Assembly (NCBI GenBank): GCA_938023035.1
Contig: CALIDI010000049.1
Location: forward strand, 1-64,000
Source: an uncultured Leptolyngbyaceae cyanobacterium
GTDB lineage: Bacteria > Cyanobacteriota > Cyanobacteriia > Leptolyngbyales > Leptolyngbyaceae
Reading direction: 5' to 3'
Length of the DNA: 64,000 nt
Shown: piece by piece, positions 46,764-55,307 of the stretch
Layout: every line of letters starts with the position of its first letter
How positions within the stretch are numbered: position 1 is the first letter of the stretch
Notes under the pieces: model-generated
Told to the model about the DNA's origin: nothing
Databases searched by the model: none
Seen by the model: the letters and a program-made list of their open reading frames with translations, nothing else
Position numbers and translations under genes: made by a program

Positions 46764-46924
46764 TGGTTACTCCCACAAAACAAATTTTGGCTCAATCTCA
46801 GATGTTCTTCTAAAATGATTTCAATACCACGAGAGTTTCATAAACATTGAAAGAGGCTAATCTACTACTTCACCAACAAGCCATACAAAATTTCTAGGGC
46901 AGTTTTTAATTATAAAAATAGTTT

Positions 46925-47794
46925 CTAAATTTGGTAAATTTCGGCAGGATGTAACTGATAGGGACTCGCCCATTCGCTAATGACCTGTACTAAGCGATCC
47001 ATGGTTTGATGAATCGTAATCATTCCAACTTTTCGAGTTATCAGCACCCGTGATTTTCCTATCCCCATTCTGTGAAATTTTTGCATTTGGCGTTCATATT
47101 GGCGGAGAATAATGAGAGAAGGCTGATCGAGATCGCAACCCGAAATAATTACTAAATCAGGCTGACAATAGTCAAATATTGCTGCACAATAGCCATCTTG
47201 CCTTCCATAATTTGAGGCAACCAACACATTGACCCGACCAAGTTGGTCACGAAATCGCGCATTTCGCAGAAGCATTTGCCAACCTGGAGTTTTCAGGTTT
47301 CCAGGAAAAAGAATGCATCCCCCTTCAAAGGATACGAATGTCACCAAACTCAAATTTGAAAAGTCAAGAAACTCTGGATAGGTATTCCAAAAAAATGATA
47401 ACTGAACCTCTTCAAGCTGAATTGTTCGCTCCACAGAACTAAAGCGCTGGCAGACATCTCGCAAAAAATTGAGCGCTTTTTGAGTACGAAAGTTCCGAAC
47501 AAGCAGTTCCGCTAAACTCTCCTCATCAATAGAGGGGTTCCCTAGAAGATAATCAATCTTCAAACAATGACTCAGCGAATACCCAATCAGCTCAGAGAAA
47601 CCAGCAAGACTTCCTTCTACAAAGGTTGGCATAACCAGGTAATCAAGCCGACGAATTGCCTGATTCTGTAAATATTGAGTTGGGTGGAACCCGCGGCAGG
47701 AGTGATATCCACAATCAATTAGAATTTGGCGATCGCCAGCTTGCACAGCGGCACAGAAACCATGATCGACATCAAAAATTCTAACCTTGAGCAT
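46925..47794 (-). CDS. ComEC-like metallo-beta-lactamase-fold protein lacking metal motif, copy A
   Basis: The ATG at 47794, with GGAG about nine bases upstream, gives 289 residues beginning MLKVRIFDVDHGFCAAVQ; an upstream ATG at 47923 adds 43 residues without family match. Compared with active enzymes, the metal motif is replaced by PTFVEGSLAGF and the later HHG by SNYGRQDGYC. Both proteins keep CxxD-type region ILIDxGY. The gene lies 160 bases upstream of copy B on the same strand, so both may be expressed together. I cannot assign a role. Confidence 0.75.
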   Translation of the reverse strand: MLKVRIFDVDHGFCAAVQAGDRQILIDCGYHSCRGFHPTQYLQNQAIRRLDYLVMPTFVEGSLAGFSELIGYSLSHCLKIDYLLGNPSIDEESLAELLVRNFRTQKALNFLRDVCQRFSSVERTIQLEEVQLSFFWNTYPEFLDFSNLSLVTFVSFEGGCILFPGNLKTPGWQMLLRNARFRDQLGRVNVLVASNYGRQDGYCAAIFDYCQPDLVIISGCDLDQPSLIILRQYERQMQKFHRMGIGKSRVLITRKVGMITIHQTMDRLVQVISEWASPYQLHPAEIYQI

Positions 47795-48813
47795 CTGGCA
47801 ACTCCAATCAAAAACATCTATATGACGCAGGCTCAACTCAAAGCCCTTCTCTTTTTCACAAATCAGGCACTCTGTTGAAAGACCTGGACAATGTGACATT
47901 CCGAGTGCATCCCAGTTTTGCAAGTTTGCCCAGGATTGACAGGAGCAATTGCCGACTTAGCAAATACAGCCTCATGAGAGACAACAGAGTTACATCCAAT
48001 TTAAAAACCGAGCGTAGTGTCTGACTTCGGCGCGAGAAGCGAAATAGGCCAAACCGATACCTTGAAAGCTTGCAAGATAACGAATTATCCACCAGCAGCA
48101 ATCGGCATACTCATTAGGAGTTCAAAGACCACTAGAGAAAAGTCCGATCATTTCAACCTAAACCTTACTGAAACTCAAACCTTACTGAAGTTCAGACTCA
48201 GAGCCTGCAGAAAAGCAGCCGACTTCGAGACAACCTCGGTTCAGTTCCATTGCAGCAGCAAGAACCCTACAGGCAGATATCGGACTAATCGAGTACCCAC
48301 AGGAAAAGGCGTTGCAACCGAAAAGATGGAAACATCTCAACAGATTTCACTTGCCACACCCTAGCATGAGTGCTAGCTTATATGCAAGACTTTGCAGATT
48401 TATAGATTCAAAGATAGTCAAGTACAAAAGCTTACAAATTTTGATGCGCTCTTCAGATCTAGTCACTTCAAGACAGCGTGATTCGAATCGCTGCCAAATA
48501 TGCCGAGAATTCAAATTCTCAGACCCACCACAGTGACGTAAACCCATGCCAATAGACTCACTCATGCGGGGTTAAAGCCCTTTTTCTTGAGAAAGAGCGT
48601 TATTGCTATGGGGTCAGCGAAAAATTTCCTGGGGCGAATCACCACCGATTCGCTTGCTATTGCCCCCTGACCCGGTACAGCCAGCTCATAGTAAGCGCAC
48701 ATCCACCGGGTTAAACCATAGCAGAGCGAGCAGACGCTAAACCTTGAAATCGTTTGCACTCAAGTCCGTAAACCTGTTTGGACCAAAAATATTAGGGAGG
48801 TTGTTTCAATTCA
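47795..48813. other. 1 kb intergenic region without clear gene
   Basis: Between divergent copy A and the SulP gene. Frames at 48017-48364 (plus) and 48562-48759 (minus) carry no recognisable domain and no good ribosome site. No repeat of the two families was found. The SulP promoter and GGAGG site (about 48795) are at the right end. Confidence 0.5.
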
Positions 48814-50502
48814 ATGGTATTTGTCAGCAAATTCAGGGCTAATTGGTCTACGAGGTTAGAACATCTATTCCGCCACTGGCGCGGAGACCTAGCCGGCGGG
48901 CTAACTGCGGCTGTTGTCGCCTTACCCCTGGCATTAGCATTTGCAGTTGCCAGTGGTGTAGACCCCCAAGCAGGTCTCTACACGGCAATTGTTGCAGGTA
49001 TCATCGCGTCGATCTTTGGCGGTTCGCCTGTGCAAATTACAGGGCCAACAGGCGCGATGGCCGTTATCCTAGTGGGAATTGTTGCCAAATACGGGATTGA
49101 AAAGGTCTGGATCGCCGGAGTAATGGCTGGCATGCTCCAGGTAGCATTCGGAATCGCTAAACTCGGCAGATTAGTCAAGTTTATCCCTTACCCTGTAACC
49201 GCTGGTTTCACCAATGGCATCGCCGTCATTATCTTTTGCGGGCAGTTAAATAACTTTCTTGGTTTACAATTACCTCGCAGCGAACATTTCCTGCCCGGGT
49301 TGTGGCAAACCCTCACCCATCTAGAGGGAGCTAACTGGGCTGCAATGGGGCTTGCCACAACAGTAATTGTCACCAAGCTATTTTGGACACGCATCACCAC
49401 AGCCATACCGGCATCCCTAATGGGGTTGATCGTGGCAACAACCCTTACCGCCCTTTTTCATCTCCATGTTCCGACGATTGGTGCCATTCCCCAATCGTTG
49501 CCTTTACCCCAGGCCATTCATCATTGGAATGATTTTGGCCTGATTCGAGAACTGATTAATTCAGCCTTGGCGCTAGCTGCCCTAGGCAGTATTGAATCGC
49601 TCTTATCAGCGGTCGTGGCCGATGGTATGACCGTTAGCGAAAAGCACAACAGCGATCGCGAGTTAATTGGGCAGGGTTTAGCCAACATGGTAGTTCCATT
49701 CTTTGGTGGGATTCCGGCAACTGGTGCGATCGCCCGCACGGCTGTCAATGTGAGATCAGGCGGCAAGACTCGCCTATCTGGAGTAATCCACGGCATTACC
49801 CTGGCTCTCATCGTCCTTGCACTCGCACCCCTTGCTGCACAGGTACCCCTGGCGGCTCTAGCGGGTATTTTGATGGTAACCAGCTTCCGCATGATTGAAT
49901 GGGAGGCCATTGGTTTATTGCTACGAGCTACCTATTCTGACTTTGCTGTGATGATTCTTACCTGGATGGTGACCATTTTCTTTGACCTAGTACTCGCAGT
50001 CGAAGTCGGCCTCATTGCCGCCGGGGCACTATTTATTAAGCGCATGAGCGATTTGAACCTAGCAAGAATTCCTGAGACAGAAGCCTTTCCACCAGGGGTT
50101 CCTCTGGAACTCAGCAAACAAGTTGCGGTTTATCGGGTAGATGGCCCTGTCTTTTTTGGGGCAGCCGAGCGATTTGTCACCTTTCTGCGAGACGAGCCAG
50201 AGGTAAAGTACTTGATTTTGCGGATGCGATTTGTCCCTAATATTGACACAACTGGCCTCGTAGCATTAGAAGATATTTGTCACGACTTAAAACGCCACAA
50301 TTGCCGCCTTTTACTAACGGGTTTACAGCCAGAAGTCCGCGCTCTGCTACAACGTAGCGGGCTACTTGAAAAAGTCGGCCAAGAAAATTGCTTTGAAACA
50401 ACTGATGCAGCTATTTATTCCCTTGCGACTCCAACCAAGGATCATCCTGTTCATATTGGAGAACAGCAGTCCTTGGAAGAACTAAGCAGTGCCAGCAAGT
50501 AA
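48814..50502 (+). CDS. SulP-family anion transporter with STAS domain
   Basis: A 562-residue membrane protein. SulP core: WRGDLAGGLTAAVVALPLALAFAVASG (residues about 23-49), QITGPTGAMAVILVGI, YPVTAGFTNGIAVIIFCGQL, then SIESLLSAVVADGMT and GGIPATGAIARTAVNVRSGG. A C-terminal STAS domain (about 430-545) contains VDGPVFFGAAERF and PNIDTTGLVALEDI. SulP proteins in cyanobacteria carry bicarbonate (BicA, Na+-dependent) or sulfate; the sequence alone does not decide. The next gene is a carbonic anhydrase homologue, which favours bicarbonate by context. GGAGG lies about 13 bases before the ATG. Confidence 0.9.
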   Translation: MVFVSKFRANWSTRLEHLFRHWRGDLAGGLTAAVVALPLALAFAVASGVDPQAGLYTAIVAGIIASIFGGSPVQITGPTGAMAVILVGIVAKYGIEKVWIAGVMAGMLQVAFGIAKLGRLVKFIPYPVTAGFTNGIAVIIFCGQLNNFLGLQLPRSEHFLPGLWQTLTHLEGANWAAMGLATTVIVTKLFWTRITTAIPASLMGLIVATTLTALFHLHVPTIGAIPQSLPLPQAIHHWNDFGLIRELINSALALAALGSIESLLSAVVADGMTVSEKHNSDRELIGQGLANMVVPFFGGIPATGAIARTAVNVRSGGKTRLSGVIHGITLALIVLALAPLAAQVPLAALAGILMVTSFRMIEWEAIGLLLRATYSDFAVMILTWMVTIFFDLVLAVEVGLIAAGALFIKRMSDLNLARIPETEAFPPGVPLELSKQVAVYRVDGPVFFGAAERFVTFLRDEPEVKYLILRMRFVPNIDTTGLVALEDICHDLKRHNCRLLLTGLQPEVRALLQRSGLLEKVGQENCFETTDAAIYSLATPTKDHPVHIGEQQSLEELSSASK

Positions 50503-50721
50503 CCCCAATCCAGATCGAAGCCTATTACTTTTCCCTTCGATAAACTTTAGGGCTGGGCTTACATCAGGCCTGAATCCGATTACTGAAGTGATTTCAAATA
50601 TTCTATTTATTCAGGAATTGGGTTAACCAAAACCCGATAACAGCAGTAGTGACAACGCACCCGCACCTAACTTGCTCATTAAAAAGTATGCTAGAAAAAC
50701 CAAGCTACCTTACTAGAACTC

Positions 50722-51306
50722 ATGCAAACAGATTCCATTATTCATCAGTGTCAGGCAAGCAATTGTTTGGCTTGTCAAACCCATCATAAAGATCGACGCT
50801 GGTTTCTCAAAGGCAGTCTTTCAGCCATGGTCTTTACCATGCCCTTGCTCTGGAAACCAGGCATCGCTATGGCGAGCCGTAACCAGGCAAAAGCTCTAGT
50901 ACTGAGTTGTATCGACTTTCGTTTTATCGAAGCAGAACAAAACTTCTTATCTTTAAGCCATTTAGAGAAACAATATGATTGGACAGCTTTAGCAGGAGCA
51001 TCTCTTGCTATTTCAGGCTTTCCACACACAGCGGAAGCTGAAGTATTTTGGGATCAACTTGCGCTCTCACGACAACTCCATCAGATTGAGAAAGTCATCA
51101 TTCTTGATCATCAGGATTGTGGCGCCTTTGCTAGTAAAATTGACCCAAACTTGAGCCAAAATCCCCAACAAGAACAACAGGTTCATATCAAGTATTTAAG
51201 TCGTGCCTATCACGCAATCCATCAACGATATCCAGAGTTAGCGGTTGAGCTATATTTTGTCACTCTCGATTCTGAGTTTCGCCCTGTTTCACCTATTCAA
51301 CTCTAA
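50722..51306 (+). CDS. Tat-exported beta-carbonic-anhydrase-like protein
   Basis: A 194-residue protein. The N-terminus has a twin-arginine signal, DRRWFLKGSLSAMVFTMPLL (RR at residues 25-26), ending near GIAMA. The mature part keeps beta-CA zinc ligands and the dyad: C63-x-D65-x-R67 in LVLSCIDFRF and H130-x-x-C133 in IILDHQDCGAF. It interconverts CO2 and bicarbonate, if active. The 219-base gap after the SulP gene leaves open whether they share a transcript. Cyanobacterial EcaB is another periplasmic beta-CA, but this sequence looks like a separate, shorter group. Four extra cysteines lie before the signal (C10, C15, C18), which is odd for a Tat leader. Confidence 0.8.
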   Translation: MQTDSIIHQCQASNCLACQTHHKDRRWFLKGSLSAMVFTMPLLWKPGIAMASRNQAKALVLSCIDFRFIEAEQNFLSLSHLEKQYDWTALAGASLAISGFPHTAEAEVFWDQLALSRQLHQIEKVIILDHQDCGAFASKIDPNLSQNPQQEQQVHIKYLSRAYHAIHQRYPELAVELYFVTLDSEFRPVSPIQL

Positions 51307-51604
51307 AACACTCGAAGTAATGGAGCATTTGGAATCAGAATAAAAGTTAACTATGATTATTTAGTAACCTTGAAGTTCTGAAAATTATATCAAGAGTAAA
51401 AAGTATCTGGGCCATTCTTTCAAGGGCAACCTAAAGGAGCTAATATAGCAAGCCTGCACGAATCATGAAAATCCTTAGGGTAAATATCTCACCTGCACGA
51501 GAAAAATCCCCATCCTAGCTGCTTAGTGGTGCAGAGAAGTCTTGAAAAACTTGCTATGGGTAGATTCTCAAATGAGCTAGGGCTAGTTTGAAGGGGGTGA
51601 TGTC

Positions 51605-51745
51605 ATGCATCGTCAATGGCAATACCATTTGCATCAATGGGTACAACCCAAAGCCCAACGGCATCTCCAAGGTTTTGCTGAAATGCTGGCGGCGATAACG
51701 AATCAAGAAACTGATATTCGCCGCTGTATCAACTTGTTAGATGGA
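51605..51745 (+). mobile_element. Possible transposase N-terminal scrap
   Basis: An ATG at 51605 begins MHRQWQYHLHQWVQPKAQRH LQGFAEMLAAI, which resembles the N-terminus of a cyanobacterial DDE transposase group. After about 35 residues the frame runs into the mazF remnant and the match is lost. A GGGGG TGATG leader precedes it. Recognition is from memory and weak. Confidence 0.35.
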
Positions 51746-51749
51746 GCGG

Positions 51750-52018
51750 CTAGAGATATAAAACTGTTCGTAAGCCCTCATCTATCTCCTCCTGTAAGTA
51801 GTCTGGGAGCGAACCAATATGCTCAACCAAAAACGTCTTATCAATTGTGATAATTTGAGAGACATTTATAACGGAGTCTCTCAACAAACCTGATATTTCA
51901 CGAGGTAATAGTACATTACCTGGTGCCTCTGCCAACTGAATATTTGAAGTGATAGACGCTATCCAGGTTCTGAACCGACAGGATCAGTTAGGTTCGCCCA
52001 CTAAATTTCTCCCCGATA
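51750..52018 (-). pseudogene. mazF: Broken MazF-type toxin
   Basis: MazF toxins are ribonucleases. On the minus strand RGEI-stop-WANLTDPVGSEPG is the start of MazF with the first conserved Trp codon changed to TAG. Then about 75 bases coding the RRPV core are missing, and ITSNIQLAEAPGNVLLPREI and later VINVSQIITIDKTFLVEHIG continue to the normal C-terminus EEIDEGLRTVLYL. The start codon is also lost. The deletion removes catalytic residues, so the toxin is dead. Confidence 0.85.
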
Positions 52019-52020
52019 TG

Positions 52021-52257
52021 TTACCGATCCTCGTGAGGCAAAGACATAAACTGCATTCTTACCATTACTGGAGCAAGTTTAGAGGACTCTGTAGCATAAA
52101 CTTAGTTCAACTTGAGCAAGATTTGATCACGGTTGTGCCTTTTCAGGTATGCCTCCAGTGCTTTTGTATAAAGCTCACTGCGCGACACTCCCATTTGCTG
52201 AGCAAGTGCTTCGGCCTGTTCAAAAACTGAATCTGGAAGCGAAATGGCAGTTTTCAT
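52021..52257 (-). pseudogene. mazE: MazE-type antitoxin with premature stop
   Basis: From the ATG at 52257 the protein reads MKTAISLPDSVFEQAEALAQ and QMGVSRSELYTKALEAYLKR, the ribbon-helix-helix domain of MazE-family antitoxins, up to residue 51. A TAA at 52102-52104 (probably from CAA) then interrupts the frame, after which VYATESSKLAPVMVRMQ and a normal end HEDR-stop (52021) follow. The DNA-binding part survives; the toxin-binding tail is cut off. It lies directly upstream of the mazF remnant. Confidence 0.85.
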
Positions 52258-52284
52258 AGCGGCCTTAGCTTCAAGTTCTATTCT

Positions 52285-52317
52285 TTGGTTATACCAAAAT
52301 TATACCAAAGTTATAAG
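52285..52317 (-). promoter_or_regulatory. Probable mazE promoter/operator with repeated TTTGGTATAA
   Basis: On the minus strand TTTGGTATAA occurs twice in tandem (ACTTTGGTATAATTTTGGTATAACC), containing TATAAT-like -10 sequence and short inverted halves. It lies about 30-60 bases upstream of the antitoxin ATG, where an RHH autorepressor would bind. Confidence 0.5.
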
Positions 52318-52439
52318 AACGAGTACACTTGGATACCAGCAGACAGGCTCTCTGTGCGTCCCAAGAACGTTGTTGAACAAAAGAGGAATTGCGGATAGGA
52401 GCGCAGGGTAAGTTTTAATCACCCCAATCAAAACCTACC

Positions 52440-52610
52440 ATGAAACCTCAATACCGCATCCGCAGATGGTCTGAAGCAATGAGGAAGTCTCACCTTTTAG
52501 ATCGATGAATTCGCGCTGGGGTAATGGATGGACCCGTATTTGAGTGAAAAGCCAGGAGCCTCAATTGACTATAGCGATTTGGCAATCCTGATGATAGGAG
52601 TCCGAGTCTG
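52440..52610 (+). mobile_element. IS5-family transposase N-terminal remnant
   Basis: ATG at 52440 opens MKPQYRIRRWSEA, the usual start of IS5-family transposases (RIRNWxEYN). A frameshift and stops follow, and another frame continues IDEFALG-stop-WMDPYLSE KPGASIDYSDLAI, matching the family's next segment (YSDLAI). The match ends where a new repeat (GAGTCTGCCGTC) begins. The remnant is inactive and lies between the mazE promoter and repeat family 2. Confidence 0.65.
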
Positions 52611-52650
52611 CCGTCGCAGACTTCACCTAACTGGAGTCTGCCGTCACTGT

Positions 52651-52730
52651 CGGAGGTAGGGTGTTGTCCGTATCGCTGCGACTTAAGTCGTCAGGGCTGC
52701 CGGGAGATGGTTCGTTAGACATCCTCTTAG
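52651..52730 (+). repeat. Dispersed repeat family 2, copy 3
   Basis: CGGAGGTAGGGTGTTGTCCG, TATCGCTGCGACTTAAGTCG and TCAGGGCTGCCGGGAGATGG match copies 1 and 2. Just upstream GGAGTC(CGA)GTCTGCCGTC appears twice (about 52599 and 52632), an additional short direct repeat. Confidence 0.72.
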
Positions 52731-52803
52731 ATTAATCTGAAATTCTAGCGTTGCACTTATCAAAGTGGCATGAGAGAAAAGTAATTTTTAGCCTGCCAGG
52801 TGA

Positions 52804-53028
52804 TTACTGAAATAGAACCATTAAGCCTGCTAGGGCTGTCAAACTTTTTGATTCTCCAGTAATAACCTTTGTAATAGCAATTCTGGGATACCGACGATGC
52901 TCCAAGGTGAGTGCATCAATCGGTTCAGACTTCCAGAAAGTTTGTTGGAAATGAGAGGGGCTTTTGTCTTCTTCTTTCACCCAGAAGCCAGAGGTAGGGG
53001 TTGAATCAAAGGTGGCAATCTGCCTCAA
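52804..53028 (-). CDS. Hypothetical reading frame, doubtful
   Basis: A 74-residue frame (TFWKSEPIDALTLEHRRYPR, then AITKVITGESKSLTALAGLM) with plausible composition but no recognised family and no clear ribosome site. The open frame extends upstream of the ATG without a stop for at least 18 codons, so it may be part of a decayed larger gene. Confidence 0.25.
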   Translation of the reverse strand: MRQIATFDSTPTSGFWVKEEDKSPSHFQQTFWKSEPIDALTLEHRRYPRIAITKVITGESKSLTALAGLMVLFQ

Positions 53029-53185
53029 CCCTGTTTGATTGAGATGTTTGCAAAATCCGGCAGGCTCTAATCAAAGAAGGGGTCGGCGATCTGGTTCTTT
53101 TTTTAGCAGCTCAGGTAGAGTCATTGGAATGACTCGCTCTTTTTGGAGTTCTTGAAATCGTTACTCTTCATTTTAAGGCGTTCTC

Positions 53186-55060
53186 ATGCATAGTGCGTTT
53201 ATTACCCAGATCGGCAAATTTTTACCGGGTGATCCTATTACCAATGATGTGATGGAAGATTATCTAGGAAAAGTCAATCATCGACCATCTAAGGTGAAAA
53301 ATCGAATTCTTAAAAGTAATGGTATTCAACAACGTTACTATGCCTTAGATAAGTCCCAGCAATCGACTTGTTTGAATAGTGAAATGGCCGCTGCTGCTGT
53401 TCGAGATACCCTGGCTCAGGCCAATCTTGACCCGGGAGCCGTTGACTTGCTATCAGCAGGAACGACCTGGGCGGATCTTTTAGTCCCCGGTTTTGCCAAT
53501 ATGGTTCACGGCAAATTACCTGAACTTTCTCCCCTAGAGGTGATGACTAGTATGGGGGTTTGTTGTGCGGGTGTTGGCGCATTAAAATATGCGGTTTCTC
53601 AGATCAAGTTAGGAGAAAAGCAGCGGGCGATCGCCGTTGCCTCTGAACAACCCTCTCGCTTATTTAAACATACTCACTTTGAAGCGGAAACTCGGATTCA
53701 ACAGGGTGACAGTCTAAGCTTCGATACCGAATTTTTGCGCTGGATGCTATCGGATGGAGCTGGAGCTTGCCTGATCCAAAATCATCCCAATTCAATGGGA
53801 ATCAGCCTCAAAGTTGAGTGGATTGAGCTAATTTCCCACGCCAATGCTTATCCTGTTTGCATGTATGCGGGCGCTCAGGATGAAACCGCTAAAAAAAGCT
53901 GGATGCATTACCCGTCCTACAAGGATGCCGCTGAAGCTGGGGCAATTAATCTGCGGCAGAATATTCGACTATTAGATAACGTTGTTAAGTTAGGGGTGGA
54001 GGGCTGGTTACGCTTGATCGAGGCTGGACGAGTGAACCCCGATGATATTGATTGGTTGTTGTGCCACTATTCTTCTCACTTCTTTAAGGGCAAAATTGTT
54101 GAGCTATTGGATAAAGCAGGTTGTCTGATTCCAGAAGAGAAGTGGTTCACCAATCTCTACACCCGTGGCAACACTGGTTGCGCCTCAATCTATCTGATGC
54201 TGGAGGAGTTGTTTCACTCGGGCAGGTTGCAGCCAGGACAGAAAATCTTTTGCTTTGTTCCTGAAAGTGGCCGCTTTACTGCTGCTTACATGCTGTTGAC
54301 CGTCGTGGGGAGTGAACTCACAGCCTCCACAAACCTGGCAAATCAAACACCTCACCAGATCGAGCCGCTGCTCCACCCCCCGCTGTTGCCTGAAACCGTT
54401 ACAACGGAACCTGCTTCGGCCTATTTGCTACGCAATCTGGCCCTCGTCTGGTTGGAGTTTGAACGTAAGTTGCAGTCAGTGCCCTTGATTCGCAAGCTGC
54501 ATCGCGGAGAGTTTACTTTAGAAGATTACAAAGCGTTGCTCCGCAATCTGTGGCCTCAGGTGGTAGATGGAGCACGCTGGATTGCCCGCGCCGCATCAAA
54601 TATGACCGATTTTCAGTTGCGCTCAACCTTCATTGGCCATGCCAAAGATGAACATCGCGATTTCCAAATGCTAGAGCGAAACTATGTAGCCGTGGGCGGC
54701 CAGCTCGAAGAGATTACTCAGGCGGAGAAGAATGTGGGGAGTGAGGCATTATCGGCGTTTATTTTTCATCAGGCCTCGCGGGAAAACCCAGTGGATTTGA
54801 TTGGCAGTATGTTCATCATTGAGGGTTTGGGTAACAAGTTGGCGGGCAAATGGGCTGCGCAAATCAAAGCTCAGCTCGGCTTACAGGATGAGCAAGTCTC
54901 GTTTTTGGGTTACCACGCCGTCAATGATGAATCCCATCTGGGTAAGTTAGAAGCACTGGTGCATGCCGAGTGGATGACTACCGCGATCGCCCAGCGCATT
55001 CTCAAAACGGCGCAGGTCACGGCCCGTCTTTATCTGCTTCAGTTAGAGGAAGTGCAGTAG
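53186..55060 (+). CDS. Ketoacyl synthase III fused to heme-oxygenase-like di-iron oxidase domain
   Basis: A 624-residue fusion with an AAGG site at the ATG. Residues 1-380 are a thiolase-fold KAS III: active Cys in SMGVCCAGVGAL (about 128), His in LLCHYSSHFF (about 292) and Asn in RGNTGCASIY (about 328), the C-H-N triad. Residues about 410-624 form an all-helical domain like TENA/UndA-type heme-oxygenase-like oxidases: HAKDEHRDFQM (about 485), FIIEGLGNKLAG (about 545), and HAVNDESHLGK (about 577) supply E/H/D ligands for an iron centre. An acyl product could be condensed and then oxidised on one protein. The product is unknown. A membrane protein gene follows; see findings. Confidence 0.83.
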   Translation: MHSAFITQIGKFLPGDPITNDVMEDYLGKVNHRPSKVKNRILKSNGIQQRYYALDKSQQSTCLNSEMAAAAVRDTLAQANLDPGAVDLLSAGTTWADLLVPGFANMVHGKLPELSPLEVMTSMGVCCAGVGALKYAVSQIKLGEKQRAIAVASEQPSRLFKHTHFEAETRIQQGDSLSFDTEFLRWMLSDGAGACLIQNHPNSMGISLKVEWIELISHANAYPVCMYAGAQDETAKKSWMHYPSYKDAAEAGAINLRQNIRLLDNVVKLGVEGWLRLIEAGRVNPDDIDWLLCHYSSHFFKGKIVELLDKAGCLIPEEKWFTNLYTRGNTGCASIYLMLEELFHSGRLQPGQKIFCFVPESGRFTAAYMLLTVVGSELTASTNLANQTPHQIEPLLHPPLLPETVTTEPASAYLLRNLALVWLEFERKLQSVPLIRKLHRGEFTLEDYKALLRNLWPQVVDGARWIARAASNMTDFQLRSTFIGHAKDEHRDFQMLERNYVAVGGQLEEITQAEKNVGSEALSAFIFHQASRENPVDLIGSMFIIEGLGNKLAGKWAAQIKAQLGLQDEQVSFLGYHAVNDESHLGKLEALVHAEWMTTAIAQRILKTAQVTARLYLLQLEEVQ

Positions 55061-55307
55061 TCATCTAGCGGGCTTGCTAGGAGAGCTTCCTCCCAGCAAA
55101 AAGCAATTCTGTAGGTGTTTTGAGGGTTTTTGTTCGCTCAAAACCATCCTGGCAGGCTCGTTGTTTGCAAACAGGGAGCGCTTTGACAGATGGCAAATCA
55201 GCGATTGCTCCTGCCAAAACCTGGTCTGCTGTCGGGCGCGGCCTCCTTATTTTTGTTCTAAAGTTGACTCGAGTTCTATCACCCCCCGCTTTTTTGCTTC
55301 CAGATCT

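Noticed and set aside
48470-48500. GATTCGAATCGC resembling a tRNA T-loop
   Set aside because: The stem does not pair as in a T-arm and no cloverleaf can be built around it.
48017-48759. Frames of 115 (plus) and 65 (minus) codons upstream of SulP
   Set aside because: No similarity to known proteins and poor ribosome sites; treated as intergenic.
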